Below are positions 35,346 to 43,580 of a DNA stretch of 64,000 nucleotides, piece by piece (position 1 is the stretch's first letter; each line of letters begins with the position of its first letter). A model generated the notes under the pieces. It made no database searches and had not been told where the DNA came from. It worked only from the letters and a program-made list of their open reading frames with translations. The stretch is from Dyadobacter sp. CY326 (GTDB taxonomy: Bacteria; Bacteroidota; Bacteroidia; Cytophagales; Spirosomataceae), in the NCBI RefSeq assembly GCF_021390515.1, contig NZ_JAJUXI010000008.1, positions 62,001 through 126,000 on the forward strand, in the 5' to 3' direction. Position numbers and translations under genes: made by a program.

Positions 35346-37735
35346 AGAAACCCAACCGGATTCGCGACCGCCGCCCTCAACGCATGCCCCAAAACCGTCA
35401 ATGCCGTTATCAGCACGGTGATGGCCAATGTTGCGGCTAGCAGCCAGGGGCTTGACGTGATCCGATGCGTGTATTGCTGTAACCAGCTGCCTGTAAGCCA
35501 CCAGCCTAGCGGCGCGGCGATGAGAAAACCGAACAGGATGAGTCGGCCAAACTCCTTGCCAAAAAGCCAAAGTAACTGCTGCGTCCGTGCTCCGAGCACG
35601 CGCCTTACCCCGATTTCTTTTGCGCGTCCTTCGGCCATGAATGTCACCAAACCGTAGAGTCCGATGCAGCTTGTGGCCATGGCGATGAATGCGAATGCTT
35701 GCACAAAACCTGCCAGCAGCCTTTCCATTTGGAAAAATGAAGCCAGCAAATCGTCGAGGCTATCCGCTTTGTAGACGCGGTCGGGCATTGTTTGATCCCA
35801 AACGTTTTCAATCGCTTTCAATGTGTTCTTTGGTGATGCGGGCGATAAGGTAAGCACGGCCATGGTCGTATGCCCGAGGTCATGCACGATCGTAACGGGC
35901 ACAATGGGCTGATGCAGATCGCCACTGCGGAAATCCTTTACGACACCCACAATGATGCGGTCGGCGTCTTTAATTCGCAAAGGTTTGCCAAGGACAGCAC
36001 TCACGGGCGACACGCCCAATTGACGCACAAGCGCTTCCGTAACCATCACTTCCTGCGCGGTGGTGTCCGTGGAGCGGAAGTTGCGACCAGCCACAAGTGA
36101 CAGTCCAAATGCGGAGAGATAATGCTCGTCTGCCGCGCGAAGGCGTGTTTCGAAGGGTTCGGGTTTGGATGCAATGTGATAACTGAATGGTGTGGGACGG
36201 TTGTAACGCGAAGCAGGCGGATCGCTGCTAAATGTCACTTTTTCAACGCCTGGCAATTGCAGCCAGCTTTGGCGTAACTGGTTGTAGGGAACCGGATTGG
36301 GCGGAGAAAGCCAGACGGTCGTCATATGCTCGTGCTTAAAGCCCCAGTCCACCTTTTGCATGTGGCGAAGCTGGGCTGTTATGACCAGCACAATGATCAA
36401 GAAGAGTTGTGAAAGAATAAATTGCCCCGTAATCAATGTCCGCCTGATGGTAAATCCGCCGACAGTCTGCGTGGTTAATTGGCCGGTTAAGGCCTTCGTC
36501 GGGTTAAACTTCGACAACACCCAGGCCGGATAGAATCCTGCCAAAATTATTACGCTGGCAATCAGGCTGATAAACCATTCCAGGCTTTTCGGTTGGAGCA
36601 AATCCGTTATGGAAATGGCAGGGTGCAGCATCTCCACTTGCGTTGCCAGCGTCTGGTTGACCAGCGGCATCATTAATTGCGTAACCATTAAGGCTATAAT
36701 GACTGAAATAACCGTTAAGAGCGCTGTTTCGAGGACGAACTGTTTGATCAGTTGCCATTGATTGCTGCCGACAACCTTGCGCACGCCCACTTCCTTTGCG
36801 CGTTGCAAAGCCTGGGCAGTGGCCAGATTGATATAATTAACGCAAGCAGCCAGAACGAGCAGTAACCCAATGGCAATCAATGCATATAAGACAGGACGCG
36901 GAGCCATGCCGCTGCGTTCGTGGTTAAGGTCTGCAAGTGGCAGAACGTGATAGGCAAACTGCGCCGCTTTCTCGACAGACAGATTTTTCTTACGAATGGC
37001 TTCCAGCGCGTTTGACAACTGCCTTGGATTTGCGCCTTCACGCAGCTTCACAAAACACATGCTTTGCAGACCTTCCCAATCTTGCATGGCGCCAATGTGT
37101 TCCAAACCTGGGATGGTTGCGTACGAAATCAGGGCGTCGTAACGAAGCTGCGTGTTGGCTGGCGGATTTTTGATGACGCCGGTTACGGTTAGGTTTACAC
37201 GATTATCCAGCCGCAATGTGCGACCGATTGGATCTGCATTTTCAAAATATTTTTGGGCGTAACGCTCGCTGATGACGATTGTGTTTGGCAATGTCAAGGC
37301 TGTCTGCGGATTGCCCATAACCCAATTTACCAAAAAATGATTGAAATATTGCGGTTCCGCGAAGCAGACATTCCGCGCTTCATTGAATTTTTTCACCCAA
37401 CCTTTTCTGCCATCCGGGACACCAATTGTGCGGCCAAAAACGGTTTCGAGCCGCGTTGCGCTCTCTACAAACGGATAATCGCGGCGCAGCACTTCCACTA
37501 GCGGCCGGGGCGCGGCATCGGTCTGCATAACATGTTCGCGCTTGATATCGGTCACAATCCAATAAGACCGGTCCATATGCGGATGATGGCGGTCGAAGCT
37601 GAACATGTAATTGACCACTAAAAAAATCACGAGACCGCTCGCCAGCCCGAGGGCGAGGCTCAATATACGGATGAAGTTGACTTGGCGCTGCCGCCACATG
37701 CGGCGCAGGGAAAGGGTTAAGTAATGTGTAAGCAT
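35333..37735 (-). CDS. MacB/FtsX-type ABC transporter permease
   Basis: 800 residues from ATG at 37735, which begins the usual family start (MLTHYLTLSLRRMWRQ); an in-frame ATG 24 bases upstream is possible. The layout is the Bacteroidota MacB-like double unit: membrane segment, periplasmic MacB_PCD domain, three segments containing ALQRAKEVGVRKVVGSNQWQ, a second periplasmic part, and three C-terminal segments containing EGRAKEIGVRRVLGARTQQ. Both FtsX boxes are intact. Such permeases work with a separate ATPase in efflux of antimicrobials or lipoprotein release; no ATPase gene is in the window. Its 3' end borders the minisatellite. Confidence 0.92.
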   Translation of the reverse strand: MLTHYLTLSLRRMWRQRQVNFIRILSLALGLASGLVIFLVVNYMFSFDRHHPHMDRSYWIVTDIKREHVMQTDAAPRPLVEVLRRDYPFVESATRLETVFGRTIGVPDGRKGWVKKFNEARNVCFAEPQYFNHFLVNWVMGNPQTALTLPNTIVISERYAQKYFENADPIGRTLRLDNRVNLTVTGVIKNPPANTQLRYDALISYATIPGLEHIGAMQDWEGLQSMCFVKLREGANPRQLSNALEAIRKKNLSVEKAAQFAYHVLPLADLNHERSGMAPRPVLYALIAIGLLLVLAACVNYINLATAQALQRAKEVGVRKVVGSNQWQLIKQFVLETALLTVISVIIALMVTQLMMPLVNQTLATQVEMLHPAISITDLLQPKSLEWFISLIASVIILAGFYPAWVLSKFNPTKALTGQLTTQTVGGFTIRRTLITGQFILSQLFLIIVLVITAQLRHMQKVDWGFKHEHMTTVWLSPPNPVPYNQLRQSWLQLPGVEKVTFSSDPPASRYNRPTPFSYHIASKPEPFETRLRAADEHYLSAFGLSLVAGRNFRSTDTTAQEVMVTEALVRQLGVSPVSAVLGKPLRIKDADRIIVGVVKDFRSGDLHQPIVPVTIVHDLGHTTMAVLTLSPASPKNTLKAIENVWDQTMPDRVYKADSLDDLLASFFQMERLLAGFVQAFAFIAMATSCIGLYGLVTFMAEGRAKEIGVRRVLGARTQQLLWLFGKEFGRLILFGFLIAAPLGWWLTGSWLQQYTHRITSSPWLLAATLAITVLITALTVLGHALRAAVANPVGFLRNE

Positions 37736-37763
37736 GATCGAAAGCCTTTTGATGAACATCCTT

Positions 37764-37815
37764 TATAAATGCAATTATATATAATTATTTTATATATAAA
37801 ACAAAATATAAAAAA
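37764..37815. promoter_or_regulatory. AT-rich upstream region of the permease gene
   Basis: A stretch of almost pure A and T, with alternating TATATA blocks, lies between the FtsX permease gene start and the terminator of the stress-protein gene. It is much more AT-rich than the surroundings and probably contains the minus-strand promoter. No exact TAnnTTTG element was found, only the near match TATATTTTG on the minus strand. Confidence 0.35.
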
Positions 37816-37850
37816 TTTTCAAACAAACATGGACCTTCGTAAATACAGCG

Positions 37851-37885
37851 TGGCAAAAAAATAGGCACCGTTCTGGGTGCCTATT
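37851..37885 (-). terminator. Rho-independent terminator of the YsnF-like gene
   Basis: Read on the minus strand, a perfect 10-bp stem (37876-37885 with 37860-37869; core TAGGCACC / GGTGCCTA, loop of six) runs into TTTTTT. It starts about 11 bases after the stop codon at 37897. Confidence 0.85.
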
Positions 37886-37896
37886 AATCTTGAAGT

Positions 37897-38505
37897 TTAG
37901 AAATTCGTCTCGGGTGCTTGCCGATCCTCGGGGAATCTGGTGCTGTGAACCTTTCCCTGACGAAGCCGGATGTGTTCCTCAACGGGACGCTCTACAATGC
38001 GGCTTTTGGAGCGGACGCCGCTTGCTCCGATTGCGCCTCTGTCAAGGTGAAGTCCTTCCTCAACGCTCGGCAGCGAAGTGGTTAATTCCTCCGCAACCAA
38101 TGCGCTTTCCGCACCGACCGATGATGGGCTTGTTCCGAACGAACCTGCGCCTGCATTTACATCCACCGCGCCATATTCATCCAAGATCGCCGCAGCCGCA
38201 TGCGCCTCTTCAATGGTCGCTGCGTGAACGGTTACAATTGTCCCGCGTCTGCCTGCTTCCGAATAGCGGTTCGACTCTTCCTCATCACCGTCAAAAAGAT
38301 CTTTGAAGAAGTGACCAATGCGGTCAAATATGCCCTCGTTCTCTTCATCAACCACCGACTTGTCCTCGGAAGCGTCCGGTTCTGACTTGTATGAGGCTGT
38401 CTTAATATCTACGTTACCATCAGCAAAACCGTTTGCCAACAGATAATTTTGAGCATTTTGCCCGTCGCTTTCATATTCGAATATTCCTACAACTGTCTTT
38501 GACAT
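37897..38505 (-). CDS. YflT/YsnF-like general stress protein (truncated DUF2382 tail)
   Basis: 202 residues from ATG at 38505 (MSKTVVGIFEYESDGQNAQ). The frame opens upstream to 38577, but the family start is this Met. The first part resembles the YflT/17M heat-induced stress fold: SDGQNAQNYLLANGF, then the HFFKDLFDGDEE and GTIVTVHAATIEEAHAAAAILDEYGAV segments. The C-terminal part (SKSRIVERPVEEHIRLRQGKV) is the start of a DUF2382/YsnF-AvaK domain, but it stops about 20 residues later instead of about 100. The gene ends in a strong terminator. Expected to be a soluble stress-response protein; its molecular role is unknown. Confidence 0.78.
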   Translation of the reverse strand: MSKTVVGIFEYESDGQNAQNYLLANGFADGNVDIKTASYKSEPDASEDKSVVDEENEGIFDRIGHFFKDLFDGDEEESNRYSEAGRRGTIVTVHAATIEEAHAAAAILDEYGAVDVNAGAGSFGTSPSSVGAESALVAEELTTSLPSVEEGLHLDRGAIGASGVRSKSRIVERPVEEHIRLRQGKVHSTRFPEDRQAPETNF

Positions 38506-38621
38506 GATAATTCTTTTAAAGGTTTTGCACACTGTTATTGACTGACCCGCTAAATTTTCGTGCCTGCAGCCCACCAATTTTTACTTAACTTACCGCTCGA
38601 CACATTGTCCTGAGGTGGCAT

Positions 38622-38629
38622 TATTTTTG
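38622..38629 (+). promoter_or_regulatory. Candidate -7 element (TAnnTTTG) for the receiver gene
   Basis: TATTTTTG matches the Bacteroidota -7 consensus TAnnTTTG exactly and lies 26 bases before the ATG at 38656. A TTG occurs 14 bases upstream, closer than the usual -33 element, so the match is only partial. Confidence 0.45.
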
Positions 38630-38655
38630 TAACCGATTTTCAAAATCTATCAGCT

Positions 38656-39078
38656 ATGGACAAAAACGGCACAATAATCGTAATCGAAGATGACTTGGAT
38701 GACCAGTTTGTATTGGAAGAAGTGTTCAGAGAACTTGGTTATCCCAACGAACGCATGTATTTCTCAGATGGATTAAAAGCATTGGATTATCTCTACACAA
38801 CAGACCAAAGGCCGTTCATCATCATTTCAGATATCAACTTACCGCAGCTCAACGGGCTGGAACTGAGGAGGAAAGTCCAGACGGACGCGGAGCTTAGCCT
38901 TCGATGCATTCCATACGTATACTTTACAACGGCAATTAATCAGCAGGCGGTTATCGATGCTTACAGCACATCTGCACAGGGCTTTTTTGTAAAACCTGGC
39001 GCATACGACGAAATCAAACAAACGATTAAAGTAATGCTTGACTATTGGAGAAAATGCGCTGCTCCCAATAACTTTTGA
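38656..39078 (+). CDS. Receiver-only response regulator (CheY-like)
   Basis: 140 residues, one receiver domain only. Acidic residues EDD near the start, phospho-acceptor Asp59 in IISDINLP, Thr-Thr at the T-loop (YFTTAINQQAV) and Lys in GFFVKPG. The length and the LDD-type spacing fit the single-domain regulators that often partner PAS-type or phytochrome kinases in Bacteroidota and cyanobacteria. There is no kinase gene next to it; the nearest are at 43.6-46.9 kb on the other strand. It has its own likely promoter element at 38622. The target is unknown. Confidence 0.92.
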   Translation: MDKNGTIIVIEDDLDDQFVLEEVFRELGYPNERMYFSDGLKALDYLYTTDQRPFIIISDINLPQLNGLELRRKVQTDAELSLRCIPYVYFTTAINQQAVIDAYSTSAQGFFVKPGAYDEIKQTIKVMLDYWRKCAAPNNF

Positions 39079-39139
39079 GCAGGCAAGCATTTAATCCTTG
39101 TTGAATTTCACTTGCGACTGGCGCGAAAAAGAACAATTT

Positions 39140-39697
39140 ATGAAGAGGTGGACATTGGCTTTTCTGGTTTTCGTGGCAACTTTTCAGAGTTGCGGTTTCA
39201 AAGAAAAGGAGGCGCAACTGGCAAAAAGAGAGCAGAAGGTCGCTGAAAAAGAGCAGACATTGATGCAATGGGAACAGCGTTTGGCGCTGTTGGACAAAGA
39301 CTTGCAGGAAAAAAAGAAGAGGCAACTTCAAGACTCAAGCGCGGTTAATGACTCGCTGCAAGCACAACCTTTCACCGGAAAATGGATCGTGAAGATGCAA
39401 TGCACAGAAACGAATTGCAGCGGATCAGCCATTGGTGATTCTAAAACCGAAACGTGGGAAATTGCTTACCGTAATAAAGGAATTGTTGCCAGTGCCTACG
39501 CAGGAAATGAACTCTCGAGAGTCTATCACGGCTCTTTTTCTCAAAACCGCCTGGAAGTTACCAATGGACAACCTGGCTCGGCTTCGGTGATGCGTGTGAT
39601 AATGGAACTGACCGATGGCAAGATGGAAGGGATGCGGGAAGTGCAGCGAGCGGATTGCAAAATTCGCTATGCCCTGACCGCCGAACGGCCAAAATAA
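39140..39697 (+). CDS. Lipoprotein with coiled coil
   Basis: 185 residues from ATG at 39140. An upstream TTG frame extension is not supported because the signal peptide starts here: MKRWTLAFLVFVATFQSC, with lipobox Cys18. The mature part begins with a heptad-like charged coiled coil (EKEAQLAKREQKVAEKEQ and on to about residue 65), followed by a beta-rich domain with FTGKWIVKMQCTETNCSG. I do not recognise the family. The C-terminal domain resembles small lipocalin-like modules of uncharacterised lipoproteins. It is 61 bp after the receiver gene and just upstream of the antiporter gene. Confidence 0.75.
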   Translation: MKRWTLAFLVFVATFQSCGFKEKEAQLAKREQKVAEKEQTLMQWEQRLALLDKDLQEKKKRQLQDSSAVNDSLQAQPFTGKWIVKMQCTETNCSGSAIGDSKTETWEIAYRNKGIVASAYAGNELSRVYHGSFSQNRLEVTNGQPGSASVMRVIMELTDGKMEGMREVQRADCKIRYALTAERPK

Positions 39698-39713
39698 TGC
39701 TAACCCCGTGCGT

Positions 39714-41879
39714 ATGACTTCGTTGCTGTTATTAGATCTCTCATTGCCCCTTAAAAATCCCGTCTTAATATTTTCGGTGGTGCTTTTTATTATCCTGTTT
39801 GCGCCCATTTTGTTCAACCGGATAAAAGTCCCGCATATTATCGGCCTTATCATTTCGGGAATGATCGTCGGGCCTTATGGCTTAAATTTGCTGAGTCGTG
39901 ATAGCAGCATTGTACTTTTTGGAACGGTCGGTCTGCTTTACATTATGTTCCTCGCAGGGCTGGAAATTGACCTTGCGGAATTTAGAAAAAACCGAAATAA
40001 GATCATTGTTTTTGGCTTAACCACATTTTTATTGCCGCTGATTTCGGGCACATTGGCCAGTTATTATGTGCTGGGTTACGGCTTTTTGTCATCGTTACTG
40101 CTCGCCAGCATGTTTTCCACGCATACGCTGGTGTCCTATCCCATCGCAAGCAAATACGGCGTGACGCGTAACCGGGCGATTAACATGACTGTGGGCGGAA
40201 CAATGATCACAGACATTCTCGCGCTGCTGATTCTGGCGGGCGTTGCAGGCATGTCCAAAGGAGACGTAACCTCCGCCTTTTGGTTTCGTCTGGGATTCTC
40301 GTTCATTGTTTTTGTTGCAATTGTCTTGTTTGTTTTTCCCATCATCTGCCGCTGGTTTTTCAAGCGTTTCGACGACAGCGTTTCGCAATACATTTTCGTG
40401 CTCGCCATGGTTTTTCTGGCTTCGTTTTTAGCCGAAATTGCGGGCGTTGAAGCCATTATCGGTGCGTTTTTTTCAGGTTTGGTTTTAAACAGATTTGTGC
40501 CCCACTCCTCTCCGCTCATGAACCGCATTGATTTTGTCGGCAATGCGCTTTTCATTCCTTTTTTCCTGATCAGCGTGGGCATGTTGGTGGATATGAGTGT
40601 TTTGGTCAATGGCTGGGGAGCTTTGAAAGTGGCTGGTGTGATCCTGGTCGTTGCGCTAGTGAGTAAATTTCTGGCTGCCTGGATTACGCAGAAAGTGTTC
40701 CGGTTATCGGCCGATGAAGGATTAATGATCTTTGGGCTGAGCGCCTCGCATGCTGCCGCAACATTGGCGATTATTCTGGTCGGTTATAACATTATCATTG
40801 GTGAAACCGCTTTGGGCGAGCCTATCAGGTTGTTGGATGAAGATGTGTTGAACGGCACAATTGTGCTGATTCTGGTAAGCTGCGCTGTTAGTTCTTTTGT
40901 GGTGGAACGTGCATCAAAAAGGCTTGCACTGTTAGCGGAAGCGGAAACGCCAGAGGACATTGATGCTGCCAGCGATGAAAAAATCCTTGTTTCACTGTCC
41001 TATCCAGACATGATCGCCGATCTGGTTGATTTCGCGATTATGCTTAAAGGAAAACGCAGTTCCACACCACTTTACGGCCTGCACATTGTCACCGACAATG
41101 ATCAGAAAAACGATACAGCATCACACGGTAAAAAGATCCTGAATAAGGCAGTCGATCACGCAAGCTCGTCCGAAAATGTTCTCATTCCGCTTACGCGTTA
41201 CGATGCCAATATTAGTAACGGGATCACTTATTCTATTAAGGAACAGAACATTACGGATGTGGTCATTGGCCTTCATCAGGAAACGGATCACAAAACATTC
41301 CTCGGCCCGAAAGTCGAGAACATTGTCAAACGGATCTTCGAAACCATCTACATTTACAAACCTGCACAGCCTTTTAACACCCTTACCAGGATCGTAGCCG
41401 TCGTGCCCCCCGCAGCCAGCAATGAGCCCGGTTTTCTGCATTGGCTGGATAAACTGGTGATGCTTGCGAAGATCAATGCAATGCCCATTCACTTTTTTAC
41501 ATCTGCGAAAACCATTAAAGCAACGGAAAGCATTCTGGCGCGCAAGAAAACCAATGTTGATGTCGAATTCACCGTTTTCAGTTCTTGGGATGATTTTCTG
41601 ATTTTGTCCAATGAGCTGCAAAGTGATGATCTATTTGTGATCGTGTCAGCGAGAAAAGGGTCTGCATCTTACATTTCCCAATTGCAAAGACTGCCTGGTT
41701 ATCTTGCCAATCACTCTCAGGATCAAAGCCTGCTGATGATTTATCCAAAACAACTGGAATCCGGCATTAATATGAACGACATTGAGCAAACCGACGGCGC
41801 CTTGATCGGCACATTGTCAGAAAGGATCAGGTCATTGGGCAAGGCAGCAAAATATCTGCGGGGAATCCTTAGCAAATGA
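39714..41879 (+). CDS. CPA2-family cation:proton antiporter with C-terminal USP-like domain
   Basis: 721 residues from ATG at 39714 (a GTG 6 bases earlier is less likely). About 12-13 membrane segments fill 1-400 and show the Na+/H+ exchanger pattern: HIIGLIISGMIVGPYGL, LYIMFLAGLEIDL, MFSTHTLVSYPI, GGTMITDILALLILAGVAG and FFLISVGMLVDM. The soluble C-terminal 300 residues look like one or two universal stress protein-type domains, not a KTN/RCK domain. The antiporter should exchange Na+ or K+ for protons at the inner membrane. The gene begins 16 bp after the lipoprotein gene, so the two may share a transcript. Confidence 0.9.
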   Translation: MTSLLLLDLSLPLKNPVLIFSVVLFIILFAPILFNRIKVPHIIGLIISGMIVGPYGLNLLSRDSSIVLFGTVGLLYIMFLAGLEIDLAEFRKNRNKIIVFGLTTFLLPLISGTLASYYVLGYGFLSSLLLASMFSTHTLVSYPIASKYGVTRNRAINMTVGGTMITDILALLILAGVAGMSKGDVTSAFWFRLGFSFIVFVAIVLFVFPIICRWFFKRFDDSVSQYIFVLAMVFLASFLAEIAGVEAIIGAFFSGLVLNRFVPHSSPLMNRIDFVGNALFIPFFLISVGMLVDMSVLVNGWGALKVAGVILVVALVSKFLAAWITQKVFRLSADEGLMIFGLSASHAAATLAIILVGYNIIIGETALGEPIRLLDEDVLNGTIVLILVSCAVSSFVVERASKRLALLAEAETPEDIDAASDEKILVSLSYPDMIADLVDFAIMLKGKRSSTPLYGLHIVTDNDQKNDTASHGKKILNKAVDHASSSENVLIPLTRYDANISNGITYSIKEQNITDVVIGLHQETDHKTFLGPKVENIVKRIFETIYIYKPAQPFNTLTRIVAVVPPAASNEPGFLHWLDKLVMLAKINAMPIHFFTSAKTIKATESILARKKTNVDVEFTVFSSWDDFLILSNELQSDDLFVIVSARKGSASYISQLQRLPGYLANHSQDQSLLMIYPKQLESGINMNDIEQTDGALIGTLSERIRSLGKAAKYLRGILSK

Positions 41880-41919
41880 GATTTTTTTTAAAAATGCTAT
41901 CCCTGAATCAGTTGCTAAG
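41868..41919. terminator. Possible shared terminator of convergent genes
   Basis: An 8-bp inverted repeat (CTTAGCAA at 41868-41875 and TTGCTAAG at 41912-41919) straddles both stop codons and encloses a T8-A5 tract. It may work in both directions; the long loop makes this tentative. Confidence 0.35.
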
Positions 41920-42516
41920 TTTAGCAAAATAATCCTGCATTTCTTTCCGCTTCATATAACTGAAATGCTCAGGTGTTACTCCCAAATATGACGCAATGTA
42001 TTTCTGAGGGATTCTTTGCTGCAAGCTGGGATATTTCTCTAAAAACCTGGCGTATCGAGCTTCGGCTTTCATAGAAAGATTTTGCGTCATCCTCCGTGAC
42101 AATGCGATGAATGAACTTTGGAACATGATCCGGTAAAACCTTTCAAATTGCGGCAATTTTTCCAGTAATACATCGTAGCTTCGTTTGCTAAGCATCAGGA
42201 GTTTCGTGTCTTCCATTGCCTGAATCGTGTAAAAAGCGGGATTTTGCAGTTCAAAACTTTCCAGATCCAATGTCCACCAGTTTTCCGGAGCAAATTTGAT
42301 AACATGCTCCAAACCAGCCTGATCCCAATAAGAAACTTTTAGGCAACCCGACACAACAAAGCATTGATGCTGGCAAACCTGACCCGCCTGCAACACATAA
42401 TCCCGCCGCTTCACAGCGCGCACTTCAAGCAATGATGTGAAGAAAACCGCTTCGCTGGCACTCAGCGAGATCTTTTCCCTTAAATGCCCAATAATCTGCT
42501 CCATATGCTTCTCCAT
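41908..42516 (-). CDS. Crp/Fnr family transcriptional regulator
   Basis: 202 residues. A cyclic-nucleotide-binding-like beta-roll (about 15-130: RRDYVLQAGQVCQHQCFVVSGCLKV, ENWWTLDLESF) is followed by the dimer helix and a C-terminal helix-turn-helix with IPQKYIASYLGVTPEHFSYMKRKE, as in the many Bacteroidota Crp-type regulators that lack recognisable cAMP contacts. The gene is 120 bp downstream of the DoxX gene on the same strand. Divergent targets cannot be named. Confidence 0.9.
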   Translation of the reverse strand: MEKHMEQIIGHLREKISLSASEAVFFTSLLEVRAVKRRDYVLQAGQVCQHQCFVVSGCLKVSYWDQAGLEHVIKFAPENWWTLDLESFELQNPAFYTIQAMEDTKLLMLSKRSYDVLLEKLPQFERFYRIMFQSSFIALSRRMTQNLSMKAEARYARFLEKYPSLQQRIPQKYIASYLGVTPEHFSYMKRKEMQDYFAKLSN

Positions 42517-42636
42517 TGCTCGTAATTTATGATTAGGCTGGCACGCACTGCCTTCGTCAACACATGCTTTTTAAGCCAATTAACAGATGCAATTTATAAA
42601 AAGACAATGCGTGCAAGGACAAGTGTGCGTGTTGGA

Positions 42637-43074
42637 TTAGTGAGTGGCATGGAACAAATTATCGATGGCATACCGCCCGGCTCCGGCCACCAGCAATGCT
42701 AGGCAAAGGCCTATTACGAGCAAATGATATTCGTAACCCTCCCCTTTTTGGCTGCCATACCAATTCATGAAGAAACCGTTTTGATAACAGGTTGTGGCGA
42801 TCGCGCCCACCATAACAATCGCCAAGGCAAATGCGCAAATACGTGTCCCTAGGCCCAGTATAAGCCCGATGGGCGCAAAGAATTCGATCAAAATTACGGC
42901 TAGCGCAAAGACCCACGGCAGGCCGACAGACTGGGTGAAAAATTGCATGGTTGGTTTGAAACCGTAGCCTCCGAAAGTCCCCAGCATTTTCTGCGCGCCG
43001 TGGGGAAACATAATGATGCCGACTGTTAAACGTAGCACCAACACAGCCCAATCACTTTTTGTTTGTAATAACAT
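42637..43074 (-). CDS. DoxX family membrane protein
   Basis: 145 residues with four membrane segments. Family motifs are visible: LRLTVGIIMFPHGAQKMLG near the N-terminus, FFAPIGLILGLGTRICAFALAIVM in the middle and EYHLLVIGLCLALLVAGAGRYAIDN at the end. DoxX proteins are small inner-membrane proteins tied in some bacteria to redox or thiosulfate metabolism; most are uncharacterised. The neighbour upstream of it is a signalling block and downstream a Crp-type regulator. Confidence 0.9.
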   Translation of the reverse strand: MLLQTKSDWAVLVLRLTVGIIMFPHGAQKMLGTFGGYGFKPTMQFFTQSVGLPWVFALAVILIEFFAPIGLILGLGTRICAFALAIVMVGAIATTCYQNGFFMNWYGSQKGEGYEYHLLVIGLCLALLVAGAGRYAIDNLFHATH

Positions 43075-43175
43075 TTTCTATCAGTTTGATTTTGATGCAA
43101 AACAATCTGACAGCACGCACAAAAAAATTAAGATATGTTAAGAAAAGCGGTTGGAGCCCCGCCGGCAAACAGATT

Positions 43176-43580
43176 CTATTTGTGTTGGCTGACAAGCTGA
43201 TAAAGATTTTTCACATAATCGCTGTAATCGATGAAGATTTCCGGTTTTACGAGATAGTCTTTTGCGCCCAGGGACAAGCACTTTTCTCTGATGGAAACTA
43301 CGGTTGAAGTGGACGTGATGATCACTGTAATGTGCGCATATTCCGGGTGAGCCTGGACGTGTGTGAGGATATCATAACCATTTTTTCCAGGCATATTAAG
43401 ATCAGATAAAATAATTTCAGGCTGGTCCGATGCATTGGTTTGATCCAGCCATTCAATGAGGGTGTCACCGTTTTCAAATGCGCCCAGGATCTGAAATTCC
43501 TCGGACTCCTGAAACGCCTCATTCATGAAAAAACGCTCGTCTTCGTCGTTTTCTACGATTACAAGTTTAAATTGATTCAT
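43176..43580 (-). CDS. Receiver-only response regulator, overlaps PAS kinase gene
   Basis: 134 residues forming a single receiver domain. Acidic pocket in ENDEDERFF, phospho-acceptor Asp60 (ILSDLNMPGKNG), conserved Thr-Ser-Thr (VIITSTSTVVS) and Lys in YLVKPEIF. Its ATG overlaps the end of the upstream three-PAS kinase gene by 14 bases, indicating translational coupling and therefore a cognate pair. No output domain is present, so the signal must pass by protein contact or phosphorelay. Confidence 0.92.
   Translation of the reverse strand: MNQFKLVIVENDEDERFFMNEAFQESEEFQILGAFENGDTLIEWLDQTNASDQPEIILSDLNMPGKNGYDILTHVQAHPEYAHITVIITSTSTVVSIREKCLSLGAKDYLVKPEIFIDYSDYVKNLYQLVSQHK

Noticed and set aside
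34933-35440. Two open frames of about 140 residues across the minisatellite
   Set aside because: They consist mainly of translated repeat units and overlap the lipoprotein and permease genes; no family resemblance.
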